Notes: a model not told the origin generated them from the letters alone. A stretch of 64,000 bases of DNA from Pogostemon cablin (GCA_023678885.1 CM043009.1:13695117-13759116), one strand, 5' to 3'; positions 23,567-35,079 are shown, counted from the first letter of the stretch. Program-made: numbers and translations.

Positions 23567-25759
23567 TGTCACATCCTGAAATTTTAGTTATTGTAAATAT
23601 CTTAATTTACAAAAGAAACAACATTTTAGCCGAAGCTTAAAAGGAAATAAATATTTAAGACAAATTTAAAAATTTATAAAGGAAGAGATCCAACTTGATT
23701 AATATAAAAATCCAATTTAACTTTGAAATAGGTGCTTACGTTCATAAGTCTTGCACATTTAAGTATTAAAGTTTAAAATAGAATAAATAACGTTAAGCAT
23801 CCTTCTGCCCCACCACTCCTCAGCTGACCTACTCTGAAAATGATAAGTTAATTAGGGGTGAGCAAAACCACGAGCTCAGTGGAGAAACATACTTGCCAAA
23901 ATTAAACACCACATGTAAATACCAAATAAGTAACATAAATCATGTAGATGTAAATGTAAATGTACTGAATAAGATTTCTCAATTATTCAAGTAGTAAATG
24001 TCTCATTTATAAAGGTCAGGAGACCTATATATACATGCATGAACTCAAAGTTATCACAAGCAACAGTTAATAGAGTCAAGTAAGAATTTCTCCAACTCGA
24101 AAATTAAGTTTGAACTAGATGGTGATCCAATGTATTGATGCAGCTGAGAATTTATCTCAAGAACTCGTCGAGGCCTATCCATAAATAAATTATATAAATA
24201 AAACTTAGTTCTAGTATCACTACTAAGGAAATCTCGATAGATAGTTAAATAAACATAGATGATAATAAAATACGATTAATTGTATATATGTATACGGTAA
24301 ATAATCTACTGTTCAATGTACGGTATATAATATATATTATTAACAGCAAAATACGTTGACGTAATATATACATGATTTTAAAGGAAAACCATAAATACGT
24401 ATATATCTATTTTTCAAATTGAATATAATTATACTTAACGAATAAAATAGCTTAATTAGAACAAATCTAAAGATTACTATATATATAAAAGTAAATAAGG
24501 GTGTTATTAGTATCAAAATCTATACATTACTTATACAAGATATTCCATAATAAAACATGAATAAATGTCAAAATAAATATATGGTATAGACGTTGAATGT
24601 ATAAGAATTTACGGTTACCTTTAATAAATGGAAGGCACCGATATTGAAAAATACTCAAATTAAAATAGGAAGTGAGTGATCCCTGTGAATTTTGAAGATG
24701 TCTTTAAATGTATAAAATACTGTAATTCATGTAGAATTGGATAATTAATATATATTCACAACATTAACAATGAAATATTTCTACAACTCTACAATTGGAT
24801 GGCGGAAGACTTACTCAAAGTGAAGAGCCAATCTGTGTTATGGGAGGGAGGGAGTGCAATGACATGAGAAAAGAATTCAGAGAACTGATTCTCTATCTTT
24901 TGATGGTTGAAGATTGAACTTTCACTGGTCCTTATTTCTGATAGGTTGTATAAAATTGAAAATAGAATGAAAATAGATAAGAGTATAAAGCGGAGAATAG
25001 AATGACTCATTTTATTTATGCGGAATCGAGTTTCGTGAGATATGGGAATTGGTTACGTTGAGAAATGGGATTGAGAAATATGGGGAGGTGGTGCTGTCAT
25101 TGGATTGCAGTTAGAACTCTTGGGAATGAAGATCAAAATCAAAATATAAGATTAATAATAAATATCGATATGTCATAAATATATATATTAGGTATATGAC
25201 AAGTACATAAATATTCTTCAGAAATAGTGAGAAACTATTAATTAAAATTGCAAAGTTTTGAAAGAGATTAAAATGGTTATTAATCTAGACAGTATATTTC
25301 AAAATATCAAAATTAATAATAACAATACTAATAATAATAACAAAAGTAAATGGATAGCATTCTTTAATGTATTTAGGAAATATATCTCCTTTCTCAATTA
25401 CAAACAATTTACAAATCAATAATATCAATAAACATATATAATTAGTGAACTATATGAAAACTCAATCTTCAAAATATCAATAATAAAACTTTACAATAAT
25501 ATATGTAATGATATTTAAAATATATGTAATTTGGTATTATATAAATATAAATGAAAGAAAAGGATATTTTTATAATAAAACATGTTACTAATATAATATA
25601 ATTTTAATAATTTTATAAATGCCGATGTATAATACGGCAAGAATTAAATATAATAAATTTGTAGAAAGTAAAATAACATTTGATTGTGTACATGCTTTTG
25701 AAAAGATTTATAAATGAGAAAAATATATATTTTATTATTAAAAATTTTGGGTTATTACA
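23567..25759 (-). mobile_element. Solo LTR of a gypsy chromovirus inside NRT2
   Basis: On the minus strand it begins TGTAATAACCC and ends GGATGTGACA, with a perfect 5-bp duplication (plus-strand CTCCT at 23562-23566 and 25760-25764). The interior lacks gag-pol, so it is a solo LTR of 2193 bp. The TGTAATAACC start, the GTGACA end and an internal GAGCTCGTGGTTTTGCTCACCCC stretch resemble the LTR of the complete Tekay-type element at 32.7-42.6 kb (which has GAGCTAGTGGTTTTGCTCACCCC). Removing the LTR and one duplication restores the NRT2 reading frame, so the gene was probably uninterrupted in frame at the moment of insertion. Confidence 0.9.
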
Positions 25760-25955
25760 CTCCTGCAGACTGAGGCCACCCCGACATTACCGATGTCTCT
25801 CTTCCTAAGGTCGAAGTTGTCCCAATTGATCGGAACCAAAGGCGCCGCAGCGAAGGTGGAGAAGGAAATCTTTGAGAGGTGGAAGGTCCTCATGTGAGGA
25901 TTGGCGAAGGGCACGGCGACGGGATCTTCAGTGTTGATGATGAAATTTGGCAGCG
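25760..25955 (-). pseudogene. NRT2: NRT2 nitrate transporter, 5' piece
   Basis: Minus strand reads TEDPVAVPFANPHMRTFHLS, then STFAAAPLVPI and RDIGNVGVASV up to the LTR insertion. This is the NRT2 cytosolic N-terminus, first helix and start of the second. Compared with the family, about six residues in helix 1 (the FFTCFV part) are deleted and the extreme N-terminus before LPNF is not recognisable. It is the upstream half of the fragment at 23148-23566 and lies head to head with a P450 fragment starting about 130 bp to the right. Confidence 0.85.
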
Positions 25956-26084
25956 ATAGAGGAAGACGGCTAGTCTGGAGTTCTATTCGGCAAAATTCTG
26001 GCAGATGACGATGTATTCGCTGGTGGAGCTGGTGCATGTAGTTTCTCCCTATTCTAGAAGATTCCGTGAGATCATCTTCCGCCA

Positions 26085-26645
26085 TTGATTTGCAGAACAT
26101 CCTTCTCTTGCATTTCTCCTTCGGTGTGGACCCGGGCTGCCGGAGATTCCGTTTGCCTCAGTGTTTGAGGTCGCGATGGAAGCAACGATCATGCGTGATG
26201 CCGACGCTGGTGTGGAAGGCGATGAGTCTTCTGAAGGTGGGGAGTGAGGGGAAGCTGAAAAAGTTGATAAGAGGCGTGGATGATGGAAGCAACGATCATG
26301 CATGACGCCGACAATGGTGTGGAAGGCGATGAGTCTTCTAAAGGTGGGGAGTGAGGGGAAGCTGAAAAAGATGATAAGAGGCGTGGATGATTTCGGGCAG
26401 AAGGTGATCAGAGAGAGGAGGAAGGTGCTGACATCGCTGGAGAAGGTGCGGAGGTGGTCAGACTTGCTGCCGGTGTTCATGGAGCTGAGGGATGAGGAGG
26501 GGAAGGCTTTCTCCGACTGTTCTTGAGAGATATTTGAGTGAACTTCATTTATGGGGTGGGGGATACATCGTCTGATTTCTGTTCTTGAGAGATATTTGCG
26601 TGAACTTCATTTATGGGGTGGGGGATACATCGTCTGATTTCTGTT
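26085..26645 (+). pseudogene. CYP86-type cytochrome P450 fragment with internal duplications
   Basis: Plus strand, frames shifting: IDLQNILL, FGVDPGC, then MPTLVWKAMSLLKVGSEGKLKK and IRGVDDFGQKVIRERRKVL, DLLPVFMELRDEEGKAFSD, ending in the I-helix start (LRDI.VNFI...DTS). This order is that of CYP86/CYP704-type P450s, ER-bound fatty-acid omega-hydroxylases. The haem-binding region and N-terminus are absent. Two tandem duplications are visible: a 108-bp unit (26174-26281 and 26282-26389) and a 62-bp unit (26518-26579 and 26580-26641). The second is not a multiple of three. Dead fragment. Confidence 0.8.
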
Positions 26646-27780
26646 TTTTTTAATATTTCATGTCAACATTACCGAGTGAGCAACCCACTACAGCTGGTCA
26701 GAGGATGAATTTGTTGAATTTTGTAAACTTAATGGACCAATTTCAAAATGTGTGAAATCGATGAACCAATTTCAAAATTAGAGAAAATTAATGAATAAAA
26801 AAGTGTATTATACTATTTATTAAATACAAAAGATATAATATTTAAGTCGTTTCAAATTAAAACAAACTAAATTCGTTATGTACGCTCAGGTGCATTGAGA
26901 CATTACCCCTCCTCAGTCCTTATATACTTATAATTAATTTAACAATAAGTGATGTTTTATTAAAAGAGAAATGAAAGTAAGAAAGGGGGAGGGAGAAGGA
27001 GTACAAGTAAAAAATTATAAAGTCAATTGAGTAAGCCAAACAAATGGCGTAAAATAGGCCAAACAGGTGGCCTTGAAAGATTACTTAGCCTAACACATGA
27101 AACCCAAACAAAGCCTATGGCTGAAGAGTCAAATGACTCAAATCTAGTCTAAAACATGAAGGTGTTGCAAGAGATATCCGTGCAAACCCATCTTTAACCA
27201 AATAATAGTAAGCCGCCGCTGTGAAACAACTTCATTATTTAAATCATTCGCAGCAAACTATGCTAACGGCCATTGTAGGCAGATCAAAACATGGAGGTCC
27301 AGATATAAATTTCAAAGATGCTCTCCAAATAAGGTTTCCTTTTCAAAACATATTGAGATATTTGACGGACCTGAAATTGTACAAACTGGACATCAAGGAT
27401 TGGATCTCTAACACGAGTGTTCCAATCAGTTAAAAAAAGAAGAAGATGCATGAGCTACCACTTTTTAATCAACATCCCATATAAATGCCCACATGGCAGT
27501 TAAAAAAACATCCAAGCTACTAAACTGATATTGGCAAATAAAAAGCACACCTATTCAAAATTCCAATTAGTCATAAGAACACTTGTGAAACAATTGTGCA
27601 CGAGTCTGCATATTTTTTGATGCTATTGAAACTAGAGTACTAGTACTATAGCTTTGTAATGATATGCCATAAAGCCTAATTTATTCTCAAACAAAACTGT
27701 TACAATGTCCCACATCGGTTCCACACACAAGTGTGAAAGGGCATATAAGTGGGGGTCAACCCAAGCTGTAGGCTGTCACT
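26646..27780. other. Intergenic, no gene recognised
   Basis: AT-rich. A slightly richer stretch at 27200-27430 has an open frame of 70 codons without a recognisable domain. Around 27703 ATGTCCCACATCGGTTCC and GTGTGAAAGGGCATATAAG resemble words found at many plant LTR starts, but no partner LTR is visible. Confidence 0.4.
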
Positions 27781-28560
27781 CTATGGTATTTCAAACATAA
27801 CTTTTCACTCAAAACTCCAAATTGAAAAATTCAAAATTTTATAAAAACGAAACTTCTATAGCTTTCTAATGATATATTCCATGAAACCTATTCTATGTCC
27901 TAACAAAGCAGTTTTCGATTCAAAGACTGACACTGTGCTGTCTTTGACAGATTCCCAAGTAAACTGCTACTCTTTGGTATTTTGATCATAACTTTTCACT
28001 CAAACTCCAAATTGAAAATTCAAAATGTAATAGAAACTAGATTTCTATAGCTTTCTAATGATATATGCCATAAAACATATTTTATATCCTAACAAAGCAG
28101 TTTTCGATTCATAGACTGACAATGTGCTGTCTTTGATTGACAGATTCCCAAGTAAACTGCTACTCTTTGGTATTTTGATCATAACTTTTCACTCAAAACT
28201 CCAAATTGAAAATTCAAAATGTAATAGAAACTAGATTTCTATAGCTTTCTAATGATATATGCCATAAAACATATTTTATATCCTAACAAAGCAGTTTTCG
28301 ATTCTTAGACTGACACTGTGCTGTCTTTGACAGATTCCCAAGTAAACTAGCACTCTTCGGTATTTTGATCATAACATTTCATTCAAAACTCCAAATTGAA
28401 AAATTCAAAATGTAATAGAAACTAGACTTCTATAGCTTTCTAATGATATATGCCATAAAACCTATTTTATTTCCTAACAAAGCAGTTTTCGATTCAAATG
28501 CTGATATTGTGCTGTCTTTGACAGATTCCTAAGTAAACTGCTAATCTTTGCAAAAAGTGA
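27781..28560. repeat. About 191-bp tandem repeat, four to five units
   Basis: The marker CTATAGCTTTCTAATGATAT occurs at 27855, 28045, 28239 and 28430 (steps 190, 194, 191), with a diverged copy at 27646. Each unit also carries AGCAGTTTTCGATTC, GTGCTGTCTTTGACAGATTCC, and TTTGATCATAACTTTTCACTC. No similarity to the 192-bp array at 6-8 kb that I can see. Confidence 0.9.
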
Positions 28561-30533
28561 CATTGTGATAGCTATGAATTTGTTAACGAACTCTGAAAAC
28601 TCTTATTTTCTTTTATTATATATCAATTCCTATAAAGCTGTGCCAAAAATAAGATAATTTTCAGCGTAGAGCTTGTAATAATGTGCATGTTAAATTATGA
28701 TGCTTCTTGCAAATGTCGGCTATTTAGTAAGTATAGAGACTGAGATGAAAGTGCTCAATCCCCATTTCTCGGATCGAATCGAAAGATTTCTAAAGCTCGC
28801 TTCTGATACAGTCTCTGCCCTATGAATAATATAAGTTCTCAATCCTTCTTTTGTCTAGAATTTGATAATAAGACAGCCTTACCACCCGAGGTGTCATGAC
28901 CAATCAAGACCTTCAAGCATTTTCTAGAGTTTGACAATTGATTATCTTTGTTGATCTCCACTGCCACCACGAAACATATTTTTTCATTACATCTATGACT
29001 AAAAGGAATATACACATAATATGTGTAGACAAATTAAACACGTCTAATTTTCCAGCAATACAATGCAAGTTTTCTGGAAACCTTAGCTACCTAAAATTTA
29101 GCACATCTTCTCTCATGAACAACAATCACTTATAACAAAATTAAACACCTAAAACCAAAAATTCTCATTTAGGCATTTTATCAAACACCTTGCATGCACT
29201 TTCAAATCATATAAGAATCGCAACAATTTGCAATGCAATTTATGCCCATTTTTTATCAAGCAAAAACCAACAACGCAACTCTCACTTCAATTCAATTATT
29301 TATTAGAAACATAAAGCAGAAGAAATATAAATTAGACTAACTTAAAACTAGGCAGAACTGAATTGCAACAAACCTAAATTGCAATGATTTGTTCTAAAAG
29401 CTAATTATGCTACTAACCTCAACTGTTAATTTAATAGAAGTACGAGTGATAAGAGATTCTCACCTTAGTTTGCTTCAAATGAAAACTTTCAAGTGCTTGA
29501 GAATTTTAGAGGTTGATTTCTCGAAGACCCAAAACGATTTGAGATATGATGAGAGTGTGAGTGGAGAGGCAGCCTTGTGTGAGGAGTGAGAGTGTGTGAA
29601 ATCACGTGTGTGAGTGCTGGGGTGAAAATGAGTGAGAGAAATTTCAGAATCATACTTGGAATTTAGGTAGCACATGAGCATGAATGGCGTATTTAACTTG
29701 CAGGAATTCACACCAGAAATGAATAACTAAATTAAGAGGAAATTCAATATCTAGAATGATAAACCACACATTCTGGATGATCACCCTTTGGAACTGAATT
29801 AACAATGGTGTTTACTCTAGTGTACTAATATCACCTACTCCTTCTTGCCTACATAGAATCAACCAAATCATTACTTACTAACACACTCAAGTTGGAATTA
29901 CAAGGTTTCACTAGTATGATACAAGAGCTAGTGGATAAAAACAAGAAAAATAGGGAAAAAATAAAAGAAAATGAAAACAGCAAACCAGCCACTCTTACAT
30001 GGGTCAAATGAGTGTCTTAATAGTTGGAGTAGTTGAATGAAAATGAATGAAAGTGAAATAGCAGTTGTAACTAATTTGAAGGATTTCAACTTAATCCCTC
30101 GTGGTATTAACTATTAAGTTTATGTACATAATCAAATCACACATTCAACACCATCTAGTAATTTATCCTTATAGTGAAGCGACAAAACTGGATTTATTTA
30201 CATGTATTAGACTCCATTCAAAGTTTGAGCTTATGATTTCTCTTATAAAGATTCAGACTCTAAGATAAACATTAAACCATAAGTTAGTTTGAAGGAAGAT
30301 AACTGTAGTTTATTACTTTTTCCAGATATTCAAGTAAACTGAAAAAGCTTTTAGCATCAAATATTATTTTTCAACACCAACATAAGATTAATCAATCCCT
30401 AATTGGATAACTAAACCAAACGAATCTCAATTTCAAAATCGAAAAAATGCAGAAGATATTTACTTGTATGGAAGTAGTGGGCAATTGAGATCAATCATTT
30501 CAGAAATAAAAAAGAAGCAAATTCTGAACGCAC
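28561..30533. other. Intergenic, no gene recognised
   Basis: AT-rich sequence with several short frames on both strands that show no known motif. Some segments (29280-29720) look like retrotransposon LTR or leader DNA by composition, but I could not find termini. Confidence 0.4.
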
Positions 30534-30776
30534 CAATCATGTGACCAATGAGCTTGAGTCATCCTGAGCTTCCTCAATCAGCTTTTTGACCTGTCCACAT
30601 CCGAATTTTTTCTCAGTCGCCTCCCAATCCTCTTCCTCCTTGAACACTTTCAGCTGATGGCGCGTGAAACTCTCTACAGCTTTCCGGTATCCCTCGTCCT
30701 CCCACACCACCTAGATCTCGTCTAGGGTTTTAGAGTAGAGTCCGATAAGCATTTCTCGCGCATTGGGTACGATGTC
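30534..30776 (-). pseudogene. NDUFA5-like (complex I accessory subunit) exon
   Basis: Minus strand, directly after an AG splice acceptor (ACATAG|GAC), reads DIVPNAREMLIGLYSKTLDEI, stop, then EDEGYRKAVESFT, KVFKEEEDWEATEKKFGCGQV and KLIEEAQD. This is the conserved body of the plant mitochondrial complex I subunit NDUFA5 (LYR-like B13 subunit of the matrix arm). A CAG-to-TAG change gives the in-frame stop, and one indel before LKLIGHMI shifts the frame. The remaining exons are not recognisable nearby. A region ending CCAGAG|GTAAGTT at 31310-31317 could be an upstream exon in the same orientation, but I cannot match it to this protein. Confidence 0.8.
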
Positions 30777-31316
30777 CTATGTTAAATGTAATCAAATTCA
30801 AATGAAGATTTAATGAATACTTATAGAAATGCTACTTCCCATGTGAAATTTAATCAAATTCAAGGATATTAGTTGATAGCTAGGGTGATTTGATACAACT
30901 GCAATCAAATTTACTGCCAAAATGCCTCCCTTGATCAAAATAAAATGAAGGTTTAATATTACATGTGTTATTTGCGATGTAAAATATCATTAAATTCGAG
31001 CAGATTAACTTATAGCTCGTGGGTAATTTGATAGAAGTTCAATTAAATTTATAATGAAGATTTACTTATAGAACTGCAATGTTCTATTACAGAATCTATG
31101 AAATGATCAATTCAAGCAGATAAAACTAATAGATGAAGTGTGATTTCTGGAATCAATTTAATTGCACACTAAAAATTTCAACAACTTAGAAGCATCATGA
31201 AGTATTAGGGTTCACTCATAATGGTCAGTAGTTCAAAATTTCACAATTCAGTTTAACAAGTAAAATTTTAAAAAATTAGCAGTAAATCAATCGGAGTGGA
31301 TTAACTTACCTCTGGA

Positions 31317-31547
31317 ATGAAGTGATAGCGAATTCGACCCATTCTTCGTTGTTCCACTAGAGAATCTGGCCATCCGCGACGCTAGTGTACGGCCCTCCGC
31401 TGCTGGGTTCAAACACGAGGCTCTCCGACGGTGGTTAGGACATGGTGTGAGCCTGTAATTGGCGGTGCAGTGAAGAAGCTAATGGCGGCGAAGACAATCA
31501 CCATGGCGAGCAACGGTAGTGCCACCCGATTGGAAATATTTAATGCA
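31317..31547 (-). other. Exon-like GC-richer block, product unknown
   Basis: Balanced composition against an AT-rich background. The minus strand has an open frame with a hydrophobic run (LPLLAMVIVFAAISFF) and then a stop, and a consensus splice donor at its downstream edge (GAG|GTAAGTT, near 31310). The donor faces the NDUFA5-like exon 530 bp away. I do not recognise a domain. The right edge is cut by the foldback element. Confidence 0.35.
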
Positions 31548-31552
31548 AAGTG

Positions 31553-32057
31553 TGTTAGGAAGTGGGCCCTTGACCAAGCCTGCCTAGCCCACCTAGCCTG
31601 GGCGGCCCAGGACGCTGCGGGTCGCTGCCCCGGCCCGCCCCTAACAAGGCCTGCAGGCCATGCACCCCCAACCTTCAGGCAAAGGGGTTGTAAATCCATC
31701 TACCTGCAGGATGCTGCCAGGGGGAATCGAACCCCTGACCTTAGGTATAAAGGAATACTTATGTCTGGGGGTGCATGGCCTGCAGGCCTTGTTAGGGACG
31801 GGCCGGGGCAGCGACCTGCTGTTAGAAAGTGGGCCCTTAACCAAGCCTGTCTAGCCCACCTAGCCTGGGCGGCCACCATGGCGGCCCAGGACGCTGCGGG
31901 TCGCTTTACAACCCTTTGCCTGAAGGTTGGGGGTGCATGGCCTGCAGGCCTTGTTAGGGGCGGACTGGGGCAGCGACCTGCAGCGTCCTGGGCCGCCATG
32001 GGGGCCGCCCAGGCTAGGTGGGCTAGGCAGGCTTGGTCAAGGGCCCACTTCCTAACA
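31553..32057. mobile_element. GC-rich foldback element with tRNA T-arm-like core
   Basis: A 505-bp element far richer in GC than its surroundings. It begins TGTTAGGAAGTGGGCCC and ends GGGCCCACTTCCTAACA, with an inverted match of more than 50 bp, and is flanked by the 5-bp duplication AAGTG (31548-31552 and 32058-32062). Inside are a second copy of the terminal unit starting at 31820 (TGTTAGAAAGTGGGCCC), several inverted copies of GGGGTGCATGGCCTGCAGGCC, and, in the left half, GGGGGAATCGAACCCCTGACC. The last is the antisense of a tRNA T-arm with a box B (GGTTCGATTCC). No box A is obvious and the open frames through it have repeat-derived, not protein-like, sequence. Class unknown: TG..CA ends and a 5-bp duplication recall LTR-type integration, the architecture recalls foldback or SINE dimers. 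Confidence 0.75.
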
Positions 32058-32094
32058 AAGTGGACAGTGGTATTAGAGGTGATATATGGGTCAT

Positions 32095-32209
32095 GAAAAT
32101 AGATTAATTGTTTTTGTATGGGTCTCATGTATTAAAAAGGAAATGTGTCAATTTTAGTGGGACAAACCAAAAAGGAAAGTGTGTCAACTTCTATGGGACG
32201 GAGGGAGTA
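32095..32209. mobile_element. Stowaway-like MITE, right half
   Basis: Ends GGGACGGAGGGAGTA, a Stowaway terminus, preceded by typical Stowaway interior text (GGGTCTCATGTATTAAAAAGG, GTGGGACAAACC). No left terminus is found; the foldback element occupies the space to the left. Confidence 0.75.
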
Positions 32210-32214
32210 CTTAA

Positions 32215-32665
32215 TAAACCACGTCTTAAGAAAACGTTGTTTGTATTTTAATTTTTTAAATTAATTTTTTTTAAATTGAAATAAAAATTTGAATTGACAT
32301 CATACAATAAACATTGTTTTCTAATAACCGACGTCTAAAAGTGATATTAAGTTATAAATTACAAATAGACATCATGATCAAAGACATCGGTTTGAAGAAT
32401 CGATGTCTAACCTAGTATAAACATCAGATAAAAAGACATCGGTTTGAAAAACCGATATCTATCAGCGTCATTTTTAAGGAGTAGTGAATAGACATCACTT
32501 GAAAGACATCGATAAGTAAAAGCCGATGTCTATCAGCGTATTTTCATTGAAAATCGATGTCTATCAGCGTACTTTTACGCAGATAGACGTCGGTATATGA
32601 AAAGACATCGGTTTTTAAAGATAAGACATCATATTTTATGGATAACTGAAGTCTCTTTGGTGATG
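32215..32665. mobile_element. CACTA subterminal region, left of the chromovirus
   Basis: At least six copies of AGACATCGGTTTT and its inverted form AAACCGATGTCTATCAGCG in alternating orientation, the subterminal repeat field of a CACTA transposon. The chromovirus inserted just before the terminus, which resumes at 42648 (CAATGAATTTGTTGTAGTG, ending 42666). Confidence 0.7.
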
Positions 32666-32670
32666 TTAAT

Positions 32671-35079
32671 TATAATATCTTAGTCCCAACTAGATTTGTT
32701 TTTAGAGCCCAAAACCTATTTATTTATTTTTGGCCCAAGTTGCCCTAGATTTGTTTTTAGAGCTCAAAACCTATTTATTTATTTTTATGGCCCAAAAGGG
32801 CAGCCCTATCTTAGCCCAACTAGATTTCTTTTTAGAAAGCTCAAACCTATTTATTTATTTTTTTATGGCCCAAAAGTCCAGCCCACTTAAATGGAATAAC
32901 ATGAAAATAAGTCCAGCCCATTTTAATAGCCTCAACACATATAAAAAAAGAAAAGAAAGAAAGAAAGAAGGGTACGGGAGAAGAAAAGTGAGAAGAACAA
33001 AAGAGGGGAAAGAAGAGAGTGAAGAGGAGAAACCCTTGTTGATCAAATTATCCCTTACAACCTTCATCCTAGGTGGTTTCTAAGTTGTTTTGAGGTAAGT
33101 AATAGGTTAATTAAGCTTCCTTTCTCCAAGATTTTGTGATTTTGTTGGGTTTTCTTCCTTATATGAGGAAATTCGTAGCTACTGTTCGAACTACTTTCGA
33201 CATAGCTATTGATCTCTGAAATTTACAAACTCAATTTCTGTATGTAGCTGAACGTGTTAGCTTTCTGTAGCCACTTGAAACACCATGATTCGATTTTTCT
33301 ACAATTAGTTATGATTTTTCTTGTAAACTGCCGCTAGCTGGAAATTTCAGAATAGTTATGTCGAATTCAAATTTACTTCCTATCGTTTTGTTTAAGAAAT
33401 GATCTGAAACGGGTTATGTGAGATTGGGAGATGATGTTGAGGAGATACGAGCTGTTCTTATTTAATATCGACTCGCTCAAGCTCGATTAAGATTTATTTT
33501 GACAATGAATGACGATGTTACCGCTAATAGTTAGTTATATTTGATTTGTCTTTAATTGCTCATCTCCTTTCTAGGTAAAGAACCGTCGACGAAGGGCAAA
33601 GGACCGACTTCAGATTCCGGAGAGAGTTAATCACTTCCTTGTGAGTTGATAATTCGGGAACGCCTTCTCTTGTGGGAAGTGTGGACCCTCATTAAATTTG
33701 CATTCATTTTATTTTTAGTTAATTGATAACAAAATTATTTTGGTAATGTGTTATGTGGTAAAGAGTATGATTGGCTCGATTGTTCTAGTTAGAGCCTGAT
33801 TGGCCTAAGTTGGTCCATTGATTATCTTATATTATTTCATATGGGTATTGTTGATTTTAACTTATGTTGAAGAGCCTTGCCGGCTCGATATCTGATAGCC
33901 TTTATTGCGAAATATTTGCAGATTGATTTCTGGTTATTCTTGTGACTTGTGTGTCAATTAAGACTATGACTTGAATTGTTATTTATCTCATGATGCATAT
34001 GTATACCTGGTACCAAGGTTAAGTAGCCTGAATTGGTCACGGTTCGGGTGAGTTGGAGCGACATTGATTAAGTAGCCGAATTGTCGCGGTTCGGGTGAGT
34101 TAGAGTGACAATCGAGTCGCCCGTGGCTTGGCAAACCCGGGTGAGTTAGATCTAACGGGTCACCTGTCCATTTTCCAAATACTGATACTTTGGAAGGTGA
34201 TCGTTAGATGAATCAGTCTATTGTAGGCTCAGCCAACGTCACCGGTGTGGACATGCATGTCATATATGTTTATATATTTTCATTTCAAGTATTCACATCG
34301 ATATTGAATTGTGAACTTTAGCATTTGGCATGTTGAGAAAGAACATTAATGTGCATTTTATCTAGAGTAACGGTGACGGGCTCGGACTGACTCTCGACGG
34401 AGAGATCAGTTTGAGGAGGATATTGGCTACCCACGCGTCTTTCATGTGTTATCATCTTGTTTGAACTAATTGTGTATTTGTAAATGCATTCATAGGTTGT
34501 ATTTTTGTTAATTAACATAATAATTGATGTGGAACGAAATATTGGATTTTATGTTATGAACCGCGAGTGGGAGTACATGCTTCGTATAAGGGTTGGGGTG
34601 ACCGGCTTATCACCTCACTGAGCTAGTGGTTTTGCTCACCCCCGTCATTTCCTTCCTTTTCAGGCTGTTGATATCGTTTTGGTTGGTGGTTTGCCTATCG
34701 TTTGCTCATCATTCGATCGGGGTTTTGGGTACTTTCTCTTTTATGTAAATTGACGGATCCATTGGCGAGATTGTATATTTTATATTTTGTGATTCCCCTT
34801 GATGTTCTTTTTGTACTTTCGCGATGTTATATCGCTCATGTATATTTTCTTCAAACTAAGTTACATCGTGGTATTTTGTACCTTTGTAAATCCTTGTTGA
34901 TACTTTATGTAATGATGTCCTTGGGTTGTACCCGTAGTTATCAGTTGTTCAATTCTACAGGTACTTGATAGCAAGCCTTACGTTTTCTATAAACTTTGTG
35001 GAGTGGAGTGCACCCATTTCGCGAAATTTATGGTTAACGTGGCGGTTGTCGTGTTCTGCCTGCGGGTTGGGGCGTGACA
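32671..35079 (+). repeat. 5' LTR of the chromovirus
   Basis: Begins TATAATATCTTAG and ends GGGGCGTGACA. It carries three imperfect copies of an AGAGCCCAAAACCTATTTA-type unit near the start (32704-32870), a TATA-like CACATATAAAAAAAG (about 32936-32950), and a purine-rich leader. Every position has a counterpart 7563 bp downstream in the 3' LTR. Confidence 0.95.
32938..32950 (+). promoter_or_regulatory. Candidate TATA box of the chromovirus LTR
   Basis: CATATAAAAAAAG lies about 270 bp into the LTR, just upstream of a purine-rich stretch that would start the R region. The same motif occurs at the equivalent place in the 3' LTR (about 40501). Position is plausible for the U3 promoter; the start site is not determined. 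Confidence 0.5.

Noticed and set aside
26049..26480. 143-codon minus-strand frame
   Set aside because: Antisense of the P450 fragment; serine/proline-rich translation without a domain.
27703..27775. LTR-like start word near GTCCCACATCGG
   Set aside because: No partner LTR, primer site or duplication found, so no element is claimed.
31709..31760. Possible tRNA gene (T-arm with TTCGA, antisense)
   Set aside because: Only a T-arm and box B-like word are present; no acceptor stem, D-arm or anticodon arm can be folded around it.
31431..32096. Open frame of 221 codons on the plus strand
   Set aside because: It runs through the foldback element; the translation repeats the element's own inverted units (ALDQACLAHLAWAA-type text) and has no protein-like domain.
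32730..33083. 117-codon frame repeated at 40293-40646
   Set aside because: Both copies are at the same place in the chromovirus LTRs; low-complexity, repeat-derived translation.
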